Shown here: positions 43,918-53,269 of the stretch, piece after piece
Layout: every line of letters begins with the position of its first letter
How positions within the stretch are numbered: position 1 is the stretch's first letter
Assembly: GCA_913065125.1 (NCBI GenBank)
Contig: CAJYAG010000001.1
Span: 868,001 to 932,000, forward strand
DNA: 64,000 bases
DNA from: an uncultured Flavobacteriaceae bacterium
Lineage (GTDB): Bacteria; Bacteroidota; Bacteroidia; Flavobacteriales; Flavobacteriaceae
Direction of reading: 5' to 3'
Notes under the pieces: generated by a model
What the model was told of the DNA's origin: nothing
The model's input: the letters and a program-made list of their open reading frames with translations, nothing else
The model's database searches: none
Position numbers and translations under genes: made by a program

Positions 43918-45726
43918 ATGAGTACAGAAAACAAAGAATTACTAAGAGGAGGACAATTCCTTGTAAAAGAAACAAACTGTGAAGATGTCTTTACTCCCGA
44001 AGATTTTACGGAAGAACAAACCATGATGAAAGAAGCTGTGATGGAATTTAATGATCGTGAAATTATTCCTCACAAAGCAAGGTTTGAAGCAAAAGATTAT
44101 GCATTGACTGAAGAAGTGATGCGTAAAGCTGGTGAGTTAGGATTTTTAGGTGTTGCTGTTCCTGAAGCCTATGGTGGTTTAGGAATGAGTTTTGTTTCTA
44201 CCATGTTAACCTGCGATTATATTTCAAGTGGAACTGGATCTTTTAGTACAGCTTTTGGTGCTCATACAGGAATTGGAACCATGCCAATTACTTTATATGG
44301 AACTGAAGAGCAAAAACAAAAATACGTTCCAAAACTTGCTACAGGAGAGTGGTTTGGTGCATATTGCTTAACTGAACCTGGCGCAGGTTCTGATGCAAAT
44401 TCAGGAAAAACAACTGCTACTTTATCAGAAGACGGGAAAAGTTATAAAATCAACGGACAAAAAATGTGGATTTCAAATGCAGGTTTCTGTAGTTTGATGA
44501 TTGTTTTTGCACGTATAGAAAATGACAAAAACATTACTGGATTTATCGTTGAATTTGATAAAGAAAATCCAAACGGAATCACTTTAGGTGAAGAAGAACA
44601 TAAATTAGGAATTAGAGCAAGTTCAACTCGTCAAGTATTTTTTAGTGATACTGTTGTTCCTGTAGAAAACATGTTAGCGGGTCGTGGTGAAGGATTTAAA
44701 ATTGCCATGAATGCATTAAATATTGGTCGAATTAAATTAGCCGCAGCTTGTTTAGACTCTCAACGTAGAGTTACAAGTATTGCTGTAAATTATGCAAACG
44801 AGCGTAAGCAATTTAACACGCCTATTTCTGAATTTGGCGCTATCAAATCTAAAATTGCTGAGATGGCAACCAATACGTATATTGGTGAATCTGCGTCTTA
44901 TCGTGCAGCAAAAAATATTGAAGATCGAATTGCAATGCGTGAAGCAGCAGGAAATTCTCATCAAGAAGCAGAACTAAAAGGTGTTGAAGAATATGCAATT
45001 GAATGTTCTATATTAAAAGTTGCTGTTTCTGAAGATGTACAGCATTGTGCTGATGAAGGAATTCAAATTTTTGGTGGTATGGGATTCTCTGAAGAAACTC
45101 CAATGGAAGCTGCTTGGAGAGATGCAAGAATTGCTCGTATTTACGAAGGAACAAACGAAATCAACAGAATGTTATCTGTTGGAATGTTGGTGAAAAAAGC
45201 AATGAAAGGTCATGTAGATTTGTTAAACCCTGCAATGGCAGTTGGCGAAGAATTATTAGGAATTCCTTCTTTTGACACACCAGATTTTTCTGAATTATTT
45301 GCTGAAGAAAAACAAATTCTTATCAATTTAAAGAAAGTCTTTTTAATGGTTGCCGGAGCTGCAATACAAAAGTTTGGACCTGAATTAGAAGAGCACCAAC
45401 AATTATTAAATGCTGCTGCTAATATTTTGATTGAAATATACATGGCAGAATCTGGGGTTTTAAGAACTGAAAAAAACGCAAAACGTTTTGGTGTTGAATC
45501 TCAAAAAGAACAAATTGCAATGTCTCAATTGTATTTATACAACGCTGTAGAAATCATCAATAAAAACGGAAAAGAAGGAATTGTTTCTTTTGCCGAAGGT
45601 GATGAGCAACGTATGATGTTGATGGGATTAAAACGTTTTACAAAATACACAAATTACCCAAACGTAGTTGAATTAAGAAATATCATTGCAGAAAAAGTAA
45701 AAGCAGAAAACAAATATTGTTTTTAA
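43918..45726 (+). CDS. fadE: Acyl-CoA dehydrogenase
   Basis: 602-aa FAD enzyme for the first oxidation of beta-oxidation. N-terminal domain from about 25, AYCLTEPGAGSDANSGKTTA (substrate/FAD strand) and MWISNAGFCSLMIVFAR, the FAD-binding C-terminal helices with QIFGGMGFSEETPMEAAWRDARI and the catalytic Glu in YEGTNEINRML (about 420). It extends about 170 residues past a standard medium-chain enzyme, as in B. subtilis FadE and very-long-chain dehydrogenases, suggesting long-chain substrates. Third structural gene of the operon; a perfect terminator follows. Confidence 0.94.
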   Translation: MSTENKELLRGGQFLVKETNCEDVFTPEDFTEEQTMMKEAVMEFNDREIIPHKARFEAKDYALTEEVMRKAGELGFLGVAVPEAYGGLGMSFVSTMLTCDYISSGTGSFSTAFGAHTGIGTMPITLYGTEEQKQKYVPKLATGEWFGAYCLTEPGAGSDANSGKTTATLSEDGKSYKINGQKMWISNAGFCSLMIVFARIENDKNITGFIVEFDKENPNGITLGEEEHKLGIRASSTRQVFFSDTVVPVENMLAGRGEGFKIAMNALNIGRIKLAAACLDSQRRVTSIAVNYANERKQFNTPISEFGAIKSKIAEMATNTYIGESASYRAAKNIEDRIAMREAAGNSHQEAELKGVEEYAIECSILKVAVSEDVQHCADEGIQIFGGMGFSEETPMEAAWRDARIARIYEGTNEINRMLSVGMLVKKAMKGHVDLLNPAMAVGEELLGIPSFDTPDFSELFAEEKQILINLKKVFLMVAGAAIQKFGPELEEHQQLLNAAANILIEIYMAESGVLRTEKNAKRFGVESQKEQIAMSQLYLYNAVEIINKNGKEGIVSFAEGDEQRMMLMGLKRFTKYTNYPNVVELRNIIAEKVKAENKYCF

Positions 45727-45780
45727 AAATATTTAAAACTTTCTTAAACTTTTATAAGTTTTAGAATTTAGTTGTTTGTT

Positions 45781-45810
45781 AAAGACCGTTAGAAATTTCT
45801 AACGGTCTTT
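45781..45810 (+). terminator. Terminator of the fad operon
   Basis: Perfect 30-bp palindrome: AAAGACCGTTAGAAA and its exact complement, then a T run. A textbook intrinsic terminator 55 bp after fadE. Confidence 0.92.
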
Positions 45811-45817
45811 TTAATGC

Positions 45818-45852
45818 AAAAAAAAAGAGATTGCAATCGCAGTCTCTTTTTT
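45818..45852 (-). terminator. Terminator of trxB
   Basis: GAGATTGC (45827-45834), loop AATC, GCAGTCTC (45839-45846), with one G-T wobble; a run of A on its left gives the minus-strand T tract. It lies 20 bp past the trxB stop, back to back with the fad terminator. Confidence 0.85.
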
Positions 45853-45871
45853 ATTATAATATATAATTTAC

Positions 45872-46810
45872 TTATTCTAAAGCACCTAAATAACGCTCCG
45901 CATCCAAAGCTGCCATACAACCTGTTCCGGCTGCAGTTACCGCTTGTCTGTATTCTTTATCTTGAATATCACCAGCAGCAAATACGCCAGGTAAATTTGT
46001 CTTTGTAGACTTTCCTTTGGTTATTAAATAACCTACTTCATCCATCTCTAAAACTCCTTTAAACAAATCAGAATTTGGTTTATGTCCGATGGCAATAAAA
46101 ACTCCAGTAACATCTATATTATGTTTTTCTTTTGTTTGATTATTTACAACACGAACACCTTCTACAACAGTATCTCCAAGAACCTCATCCAATTCAGAAT
46201 TGTATAAGACTTCAATATTTTTTGTTTTATTAACTCGATGTTGCATTGCTTTTGAAGCTCTCATAAAATCTTTACGAACTAATATGGTTACTTTCTTACA
46301 AATATTCGCTAAGTAGGTCGCTTCTTCAGCAGCAGTATCTCCTGCTCCAACAACAACAACATCTTGTCCTTTATAAAAGAAGCCATCACAAGTTGCACAA
46401 GCAGAAACTCCACCACCAATTAATCGTTGTTCACTTTCTAAACCTAAATATTTAGCTGTTGCACCAGTCGATATTATTATGGTATTTGCCTCTAGTTCTA
46501 CTGATTCATCCACAATAACTTTGTGTATTCCGCCAACTTCTTCACTCAATTCAACTTTCGTTACCATTCCAAAACGAACTTCTGTTCCAAAACGTTCTGC
46601 TTGTTTTTGCAAATCGTTCATCATTGCAGTTCCATCTGTTCCGTTTGCGTAACCAGGAAAATTATCTACTTCAGTTGTAGTTGTTAACTGACCACCCATT
46701 TGCATTCCAGTGTACATCACTGGTTTCATATCTGCTCTTGCTGCATAAATTGCTGCTGTATATCCTGCTGGACCAGAACCGATAATTAAACATTTTATTC
46801 TTTCTGCCAT
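45872..46810 (-). CDS. trxB: Thioredoxin-disulfide reductase
   Basis: 312-aa low-Mr flavoenzyme passing electrons from NADPH to thioredoxin. FAD site GSGPAGYTAAIYAARA (11-26), redox pair Cys138-Ala-Thr-Cys141 (ACATCDGFF), NADPH site GAGDTAAEEA and the C-terminal GVFAAGDIQDKEYRQAVTAAG FAD contact. Minus-strand -7 box TACATTTG (46840-46833) lies 23 bp upstream of the ATG. It can reduce the WCGNC thioredoxin encoded at 33992. Confidence 0.96.
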   Translation of the reverse strand: MAERIKCLIIGSGPAGYTAAIYAARADMKPVMYTGMQMGGQLTTTTEVDNFPGYANGTDGTAMMNDLQKQAERFGTEVRFGMVTKVELSEEVGGIHKVIVDESVELEANTIIISTGATAKYLGLESEQRLIGGGVSACATCDGFFYKGQDVVVVGAGDTAAEEATYLANICKKVTILVRKDFMRASKAMQHRVNKTKNIEVLYNSELDEVLGDTVVEGVRVVNNQTKEKHNIDVTGVFIAIGHKPNSDLFKGVLEMDEVGYLITKGKSTKTNLPGVFAAGDIQDKEYRQAVTAAGTGCMAALDAERYLGALE

Positions 46811-46919
46811 TGTTGTTTTAATTTTATGATTGCAAATGTATTTTTTTTAAACTATTTTCTAAAGGATATTATATGATAAATTAAAATAGTTTTATAATAA
46901 AAACAAATAGTGCTGAAAA

Positions 46920-48032
46920 TTATTTCTTTGGAAGAATTCTTACAATTCCCAATTGCTCAATTCCTGCATATAAATATCCATCATTTCCTTGCTCTATAGA
47001 ACGAACTCTTCCTAAGCCTTCTAATATTTTTTCTTCTTTGACCACTTTTCCGTTTTTTAAAACACAGTACGATATGTAGTGAAACTTTAAAGAACCAACT
47101 AATAAATTGCCTTTCCATCCTGGATATTTATCAGAATTTACAAAAGCCATTCCGCTTGGCGCAATTGATGGTGTCCATTGATGTAATGGTTGTTCCATAC
47201 CAGGCATAGCTGTTTTATCTGTAAATTTTGTTCCGCTATAATTAATACCGTAGCTTATTGTTGGCCATCCATAATTTTTTCCTTTCTTAATGATATTGAT
47301 TTCATCTCCGCCTCTTGGTCCGTGTTCGTGCGTCCAAATTTCTCCAGTAAACGGATTTATTTCCATTCCTTGCGGGTTTCTATGTCCGAAACTATAAACT
47401 GCTGTTTTTGCATTTTTTATTTTCACAAACGGATTGTCTTTTGGAATTTTACCATCATCATGCAATCGGTAAACTTTACCTCCATCTTTTGTAAGATCTT
47501 GCGGATTTACATCTCTGTCTCCTCTATCTCCAACACTAAAATAAAGATATCCTTTTCTATCAAAAGCAATACGAGAACCAAAATGTTGTCCTCTTCTAGA
47601 ATTTGGACTTGCTTTATATAAAACTTCTTGATTAATTAACCTGGCGTCACTCAATCTGGCCCTCATCAATGTTGTGTTTGCTCCATCTCCATCTCCTGAA
47701 GCTGATGAGTATGTAAAATAAATCCAGCCATTTTTTTTATAATTTGGATGCAATTCTATATCCAACAAACCGCCTTGGCCTTGCACTTTAATCTTTGGCA
47801 ACCCTGAAATATTTTGCTTTTTACCATTTTTAAAATGAATTAACTTCCCTTCTTTTTCTGTTATTAACATCGAATTGTCTGGTAAAAAGGTAAATCCCCA
47901 CGGAATTGATAAATCTGGAACAATCAATTCATATTCTTTACTTTCTTGTGGTTCTACATTGTTTTGTTTGATAAAACCAAGTAGTACAAAACACGTTAAT
48001 ATGATCCCGAAAATTGCTTTTAAATTCTTCAT
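46920..48032 (-). CDS. Periplasmic PQQ-dependent sugar dehydrogenase-like beta-propeller
   Basis: 370 aa, exported (hydrophobic segment about 5-22 followed by KQNNVEP). The glucose/sorbosone dehydrogenase fold is shown by LSIPWGFTFLPDNSMLITEKEGKL, GGLLDIELHPNY, FGSRIAFDRKGYLYFSVGDRGD, YSFGHRNPQG and HEHGPRGGDEINII, which carry the catalytic His and Ca/PQQ contacts of the soluble glucose dehydrogenase family. Substrate unknown (aldose or sorbosone-like sugars). Whether the cell makes PQQ cannot be judged here. Confidence 0.9.
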   Translation of the reverse strand: MKNLKAIFGIILTCFVLLGFIKQNNVEPQESKEYELIVPDLSIPWGFTFLPDNSMLITEKEGKLIHFKNGKKQNISGLPKIKVQGQGGLLDIELHPNYKKNGWIYFTYSSASGDGDGANTTLMRARLSDARLINQEVLYKASPNSRRGQHFGSRIAFDRKGYLYFSVGDRGDRDVNPQDLTKDGGKVYRLHDDGKIPKDNPFVKIKNAKTAVYSFGHRNPQGMEINPFTGEIWTHEHGPRGGDEINIIKKGKNYGWPTISYGINYSGTKFTDKTAMPGMEQPLHQWTPSIAPSGMAFVNSDKYPGWKGNLLVGSLKFHYISYCVLKNGKVVKEEKILEGLGRVRSIEQGNDGYLYAGIEQLGIVRILPKK

Positions 48033-48160
48033 TTTATTGTTTATTTTTAAAACAGAAATACTTTACAATATAGAAATAATATAGTATGTTTGCAATCCGA
48101 ATATTTGAGGTGTAATATCTTGATTTTTTTAAGATAAATAACATTACAAATTTCAAATTT

Positions 48161-48235
48161 CGGGGTGTAGCGTAGCCCGGTCATCGCGCCTCGTTTGGGA
48201 CGAGGAGGTCGCAGGTTCGAATCCTGCCACCCCGA
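48161..48235 (+). tRNA. tRNA-Pro (anticodon TGG)
   Basis: Acceptor CGGGGTG pairs with CACCCCG plus discriminator A; anticodon arm CCTCG-TTTGGGA-CGAGG gives anticodon TGG; T arm GCAGG-TTCGAAT-CCTGC. No CCA is encoded, as usual in this phylum. A possible -7 box TATGTTTG is at 48085-48092. Confidence 0.97.
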
Positions 48236-48240
48236 CTAAA

Positions 48241-48275
48241 AAAACTGATAATCAAATGATTATCAGTTTTTTTAT
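48241..48275. terminator. Bidirectional terminator after tRNA-Pro
   Basis: Perfect 14-bp stem AAAACTGATAATCA / TGATTATCAGTTTT with loop AA; T run on the plus side and A run on the minus side. It ends the tRNA transcript and that of the convergent hybrid kinase. Confidence 0.88.
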
Positions 48276-48299
48276 TTGCGTATTATTGATGCTACGTTT

Positions 48300-51200
48300 T
48301 TATGTATTTGGTTTAACCAAAAATTCTATGATGACTTTTTTCATCGTTTCCAGAATTACAGGTTTTGTAATGTAATCGTCCAAACCGTTTTCTATACTAC
48401 GCTCTTTTTCGCCTTTAATAGTTCTAGCAGTTAATGCAATTATAGGTACATGACTTTCATTCATTTCCAATTTTCTTATCGCTTCTGTTGCTTCAAAACC
48501 ACTCATGTTTGGCATTTGAATATCCATAAAAATAAGATCTATCTCTTTTTCTTCATAAAGTCTAACAGCTTCAAGTCCGTCATCTGCTTCCAAAATAGTT
48601 GCCTTTGGAAGGATTTTCTGTATAATTGTTTTAGATAAAAACTTATTAACGGGGTTATCTTCTGCTACTAATATGTTAAAGGATAATTCAGACAAATCAC
48701 CACCTTCAATAACAGGCTTTTCTTGTTTCTTTTTTATTAATGGTTCATCAATTTTCCCAATCAGTTCAAACAATGTACTTATCTTGATGGGTTTTACCAC
48801 ATTAAACTGTACATCAAGTGCTTTACATTCTTGATGTATGATCTTATCATCTCCAGAACTGTGTAATAAAATAATTGGAAGGTTTACTGAGCCAATTGCC
48901 AGTTTCTTTCTAAGCTGTTTAATTAATTCCAATCCATCTAAACCTGGCATGTGATAATCTATTATTGCTAAATCAAAAGGGTTTTTCTTTTTCAAAAACT
49001 CAATGGCATCTGCACCATTATTAAAAGAGGTAGTTTCAATTTTATCAATAGCCAACATACGTTCTAAAATAGTACGATTGTTTGTATTGTCATCAATTAT
49101 CAAAACGCTTTTAATGTTTTTTGAGTTTCGACCTATATATTCATCATCCTTTTCTACTTTAAAACTTACCTTAAATGAAAAAGTACTACCAACACCCAAT
49201 TCACTTTCTACATGAAGTTGGCTATCCATTAGGTGAAGCAATTTATTGCTAATTGTAAGTCCCAAACCAGTTCCTCCGTATTTTCTAGTAGTTGATGAAT
49301 CTTCTTGATCAAATGCTGAGAATATTTTCTTTAAGTTTTTTTGAGCTATACCCACACCAGAATCCCTTATAGAAAACTCATAAAGCATTTCTTTTTTATT
49401 GTTTGGGTTTGGTTCCGTTCTAATTTTTAGTTCAATTTCCCCCTTTTCAGTAAATTTTACTGAATTACCTAATAAGTTTGTTAAAACCTGACGTAAACGT
49501 ACCGAATCTGCTTCGATAAATTTGTTTGTGTTTGGAGGAATATCTAGCAGTAATTCCAAGCCTTTTTCGTGTGCTTGATGTCTAATAATATCTATAGTTT
49601 GCTCACAAAGCTGCACCAAATCTATTCTCTCTTTACTAATTTCTAATTTACCTGCTTCAATTTTAGAAAAATCAAGTATATCGCTCAATAAATCCAACAA
49701 AACGTTTGCAGAATTGTATACAGTATCCATATACTTTTTCTGCACCGTAGAGAGATTGGTTCTCATTAATAAATCAGTAAAACCTATTACCCCATTTAAT
49801 GGTGTTCTAATTTCATGACTCATATTGGCCAAGAATTCAGATTTAGATTTGTTAGCGGCTTCTGCCTTAAGTTTTGACTTTACCAAAGAAGTTTCCATTT
49901 TCTTTAACACAGAGATATCTGTAGCGACTCCCAAATAACCTGTGATTTCTCCTTCAGAGTTTTTGATTGCGGTAACTACTAGTTGCACAGGGAATCTTTC
50001 TCCATTTTTTCGAATATAAGTCCATTCGCTAGAATCATGTTCTCCTAAATTCGCTTTGTAAGTAAATACATCAAACCCTTTTATCTCTTTGTTGTACTTA
50101 TTAGATAGTTCTAACTCTTTTTTTTCTATCTCTGTTGCATCATGTAATACTCCTACATTTAGTTTGCCCACAACTTCTTCTGCGTTATATTGTAATAAAT
50201 TTTCTGCTCCTTTATTAAATTTTCGAGCAATACCATTTAAATCTGTTTCTATGATAGAAACATGTGTAGTGGCGTTGAGAAGGTTTTGTAGATCATTTAA
50301 AGTGTCTTTTAAAATTTTTTCTGATTTTACACTCTCAGTAATATCAACAACTTGACCGATAATAGAAGTGGGGTTACCATTTTTATCCGTTAATAAAGAA
50401 ACATTTAAATAACAGTAAACAATTTTTCCGTTTTTATGAATATATCGTTTTTTTACACTGTAGGACTCCCGTTTTTTACTTATTAACTCACGTAATAATT
50501 CGGTGTCATTATACAAGTCGTCTTTATGAGTTATGTCTTTAGATTTAAGTTGTAAAAGTTCTTCTTTACTATACCCTATTATCTGAGATAAGTTTTTGTT
50601 AGTCATTAACCACTCACCTTCAATAGAAACAACACCCATTCCATTAGGAGAGTATTCAAAGGCGTTCATAAACTTATTAGAATTTTCTAACGCAAGACGT
50701 TCAAATTCTTTTCTTTTAGTAATATCTTCAACTTGAGTAATGATTAGGTCATCAGAATTATCATTACCTAATACAATAGACGTATTGGTGGCACACCAGA
50801 TTATTTCTCTATTAGCAGTAAAATATTTAGCTTCTGTTTTATAGCTATTAATTTTTCCTGCAAGAAGTTTTTTTCTTTTTTCTATTGCTTCATCTAAATA
50901 ATCGGGATGCAACAAATCTTTAAAGGTCATATTCAACATTTTTCCTTTATCAGATTCTTTAAAGCCAAAGATTTTATAAATAGATTTATTAATCATTAAA
51001 ATCTCATTATTTGTATTTACAAGGAGAATCCCTAGAGAAGAGTTTGTAAAAACTTTTTCGAAACGCTCATTGGCACCTTTCATTTGTAGCTCACGTTTCT
51101 TTTTCTCGTTAATATCTTGAAAAGCTCCGTAAATTCTAATACATTTTCCATTCTCAAATTCGGGTTTCCCAAAAGATCTCACCCATATTTCATTCTCTTT

Positions 51201-51941
51201 TGCGGTTACAATTTTAAGCTCAGTATCAAATGAATCTCCTTTTTCTATAGCATCATTTACCAATTTAGTAATGAGGTCTCGATAATAACCTTCTTTATAA
51301 AAATTGATTCCTGTAGTTAAATCAGGTACATATGTTTGTGCTACTTCATGAATGTCTTTTGTGACTTTTGTCCAGGTAACAGTACCCAAAACCAAATCTA
51401 CTTCCCAACCACCAACTCTTGCAATTTCATTCGTTTCATCGTAAATTTTCTGAAATTTATCTAAAGCTATATTTTTACTTTTTAAACCAACAGTTCGTTC
51501 TTCTGGTTTTTCTGGTTTTAAAAACTTAATGATTAGACCTTTTCTATTTTCAGTTTTATCTACAATGGTTTTTCCTATTGCTAGTAGTGTTATTTTTTCA
51601 CCTTCATAATCTTTAAATTCAAAAACGGAATCGAAATTTTTAGAACCATTTTTATGGCAGGTTTGCAACCATTTTTCTAGCTTCTTCTTTTCTGTTGGAA
51701 TTAAAATATTGGTGAAAATATCAGAAGTATCTTGATCTTCAGAAGTTGAATATTTCAAGGTTTTCTTAAAAGAATCGTTTATGAATAAATCATTAGGATT
51801 GGTAAGATTACAATACCATACTCCATAAAGCACATCTTCTGTTAACCAATCATACAAATATAGTTTTTCTTGAAGTAAGGTGTAAAATTCTTCTTTGAGG
51901 GTAAAAGATTTATGCATAGTAAAGAATCTAAATAATGCCAA
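48300..51941 (-). CDS. Soluble multi-PAS hybrid sensor histidine kinase with two receivers
   Basis: 1213 aa without membrane spans. Five PAS-like domains in tandem (about 25-145, 165-285, 290-410, 415-540, 545-680; several followed by PAC strands such as ITQVEDITKRKE and IGQVVDITESVK), HisKA with His709 (FLANMSHEIRTPLNG), HATPase_c (NLLGNSVKFTEKG, GTGLGLTISNKLL), then two receivers (LIIDDN...IIDYHMPGLDG and LVAEDNPVN...IFMDIQMPNMSG). A cytosolic sensor, perhaps of redox or ligands; no cofactor motif is evident. No response-regulator gene is adjacent, so it is an orphan. An ATG at 51917 (MHKSFTL) is an equally possible start. Confidence 0.92.
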   Translation of the reverse strand: MALFRFFTMHKSFTLKEEFYTLLQEKLYLYDWLTEDVLYGVWYCNLTNPNDLFINDSFKKTLKYSTSEDQDTSDIFTNILIPTEKKKLEKWLQTCHKNGSKNFDSVFEFKDYEGEKITLLAIGKTIVDKTENRKGLIIKFLKPEKPEERTVGLKSKNIALDKFQKIYDETNEIARVGGWEVDLVLGTVTWTKVTKDIHEVAQTYVPDLTTGINFYKEGYYRDLITKLVNDAIEKGDSFDTELKIVTAKENEIWVRSFGKPEFENGKCIRIYGAFQDINEKKKRELQMKGANERFEKVFTNSSLGILLVNTNNEILMINKSIYKIFGFKESDKGKMLNMTFKDLLHPDYLDEAIEKRKKLLAGKINSYKTEAKYFTANREIIWCATNTSIVLGNDNSDDLIITQVEDITKRKEFERLALENSNKFMNAFEYSPNGMGVVSIEGEWLMTNKNLSQIIGYSKEELLQLKSKDITHKDDLYNDTELLRELISKKRESYSVKKRYIHKNGKIVYCYLNVSLLTDKNGNPTSIIGQVVDITESVKSEKILKDTLNDLQNLLNATTHVSIIETDLNGIARKFNKGAENLLQYNAEEVVGKLNVGVLHDATEIEKKELELSNKYNKEIKGFDVFTYKANLGEHDSSEWTYIRKNGERFPVQLVVTAIKNSEGEITGYLGVATDISVLKKMETSLVKSKLKAEAANKSKSEFLANMSHEIRTPLNGVIGFTDLLMRTNLSTVQKKYMDTVYNSANVLLDLLSDILDFSKIEAGKLEISKERIDLVQLCEQTIDIIRHQAHEKGLELLLDIPPNTNKFIEADSVRLRQVLTNLLGNSVKFTEKGEIELKIRTEPNPNNKKEMLYEFSIRDSGVGIAQKNLKKIFSAFDQEDSSTTRKYGGTGLGLTISNKLLHLMDSQLHVESELGVGSTFSFKVSFKVEKDDEYIGRNSKNIKSVLIIDDNTNNRTILERMLAIDKIETTSFNNGADAIEFLKKKNPFDLAIIDYHMPGLDGLELIKQLRKKLAIGSVNLPIILLHSSGDDKIIHQECKALDVQFNVVKPIKISTLFELIGKIDEPLIKKKQEKPVIEGGDLSELSFNILVAEDNPVNKFLSKTIIQKILPKATILEADDGLEAVRLYEEKEIDLIFMDIQMPNMSGFEATEAIRKLEMNESHVPIIALTARTIKGEKERSIENGLDDYITKPVILETMKKVIIEFLVKPNT

Positions 51942-52117
51942 ACATTCTTGTTAATTACAATTTATGCTAACGGATTAAACTTAGATTACAAATTAAGATT
52001 ATTTAATTAAATTACTATATCTTTTCTTAATTATTTTAAAAAACATAGCTCATTAAAATAAAAAAGAGGCAAGCTTTTTAAGAACCAATTTTTATTTTCA
52101 AAAAAATTAAAAAATAG

Positions 52118-52148
52118 TTTGTCAATATCAGAAATGATAATATATTTG
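52118..52148 (+). promoter_or_regulatory. Promoter of tRNA-Thr
   Basis: TTTG (52118-52121), 19-bp spacer, TATATTTG (52141-52148): both elements match the Bacteroidetes consensus. Predicted start is about 52152, roughly 19 nt before the mature tRNA. The rest of the 51942-52117 gap is AT-rich and shows nothing else. Confidence 0.75.
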
Positions 52149-52170
52149 CCACGCTTAAAAATAAGCAAAA

Positions 52171-52244
52171 GCCGATGTAGCTCAGCTGGCTAGAGCAGCT
52201 GATTTGTAATCAGCAGGTCGGGGGTTCGAGTCCCTTCATCGGCT
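52171..52244 (+). tRNA. tRNA-Thr (anticodon TGT)
   Basis: Acceptor GCCGATG / CATCGGC with discriminator T; D arm GCTC-AGCTGGCTA-GAGC; anticodon arm GCTGA-TTTGTAA-TCAGC gives TGT; T arm ending with the GGTTCGAGTCC pattern. CCA is not encoded. Confidence 0.97.
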
Positions 52245-52251
52245 CTTTAAG

Positions 52252-52278
52252 GTCCTTTCAAAAGAAAGGACTTTTTTT
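52252..52278 (+). terminator. Terminator after tRNA-Thr
   Basis: GTCCTTTC / GAAAGGAC 8-bp stem with loop AAAA followed by seven T. Candidate udk promoter boxes TAAATTTG follow at 52284-52291 and 52305-52312. Confidence 0.88.
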
Positions 52279-52346
52279 ATGCTTAAATTTGAATGAATTT
52301 TCATTAAATTTGTTCACAATTATCACACATAAATCACCTTATCATT

Positions 52347-52952
52347 ATGCTTATAATTGGAATTGCTGGAGGAACAGGAAGTGGAAAAACTACTGTTGTT
52401 AATAAAATAATAAAAGAGCTTCCTACCGATGAGGTTTGTGTAATATCACAAGATTCGTATTACAAAGCTACCAACGAATTAAGTTATGAAGAGCGATCAA
52501 AAATAAATTTTGATCACCCTAGAGCTATTGACTTCGAATTAATTATTGAGCATTTAAAAAAATTAAAAACGGGCAAAACCATTAATCAACCTGTTTATTC
52601 TTTTGTTACACACAACAGAACCAAAGACGTTGTTAAAACACATCCAAGAAAAGTAGTAATTGTTGAAGGGATTTTAATCTTTAACAATGAAGAGTTAAGA
52701 AATCTTTTTGACATAAAAATATTTGTACATGCTGATACGGATGAAAGATTAATTAGAAGAGTTCGAAGAGATATTAATGAGCGCGGTAGAGATGTTAACG
52801 AAGTTTTAAGTAGATATCAAGATACTTTAAAGCCAATGCATCAACAGTTTATTGAGCCAACAAAAAATTTTGCTGATATTATTATCCCAAACGACAGGCA
52901 CAATAATGTTGCTATTGATATAGTTAGAACTGTAATCAGTAATAAACTATAA
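52347..52952 (+). CDS. udk: Uridine kinase
   Basis: 201 aa, phosphorylates uridine and cytidine in pyrimidine salvage. P-loop GIAGGTGSGKTT (about 5-16), SQDSYYK (catalytic Asp of the DxY motif), NFDHPRAIDF, and RRVRRDINERGRD (lid). Length is normal. Its stop overlaps the next start (TAATG), so it is co-transcribed with the FtsB/DivIC-like gene. Confidence 0.95.
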   Translation: MLIIGIAGGTGSGKTTVVNKIIKELPTDEVCVISQDSYYKATNELSYEERSKINFDHPRAIDFELIIEHLKKLKTGKTINQPVYSFVTHNRTKDVVKTHPRKVVIVEGILIFNNEELRNLFDIKIFVHADTDERLIRRVRRDINERGRDVNEVLSRYQDTLKPMHQQFIEPTKNFADIIIPNDRHNNVAIDIVRTVISNKL

Positions 52953-53269
52953 TGACTTTTAAGCAGTTTAAACAAAATAAATTTGTCATATTTTTTACCA
53001 ATAGATATGTAATTATTCTAATTGTATTTTCAATTTGGATGTTATTTTTTGATGAAAATTCTTATCTTGTACACAGAGAGTTCAATAAAGAAATTGATGA
53101 ATTAGAAACTGCAATAGAATTCTACAAAAAAAAGATTGAAGAAGATAAACTAACTATAAAGAACTTAGACGACTCTTTACAAATAGAACGATTTGCTCGA
53201 GAGCAATATTTGATGAAGAAGAAAAATGAAGATATTTATATTATAGAATTTGATACCATAAAAAAATAA
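52952..53269 (+). CDS. FtsB/DivIC-like septum formation protein
   Basis: 105 aa with one membrane span (about 12-30, IFFTNRYVIILIVFSIWMLFF in part) followed by a coiled coil (about 40-75, NKEIDELETAIEFYKKKIEE) and a C-terminal REQYLMKKKNEDIYII element typical of DivIC/FtsB, which links early and late divisome proteins. It shares a TAATG junction with both neighbours; udk-divIC-mutA is a compact unit. Confidence 0.87.
   Translation: MTFKQFKQNKFVIFFTNRYVIILIVFSIWMLFFDENSYLVHREFNKEIDELETAIEFYKKKIEEDKLTIKNLDDSLQIERFAREQYLMKKKNEDIYIIEFDTIKK

Noticed and set aside
47190..47621. 143-aa plus-strand frame inside the sugar dehydrogenase
   Set aside because: Longest antisense frame in the window but Cys/Phe/Ser-rich composition is typical of a shadow of a conserved gene.
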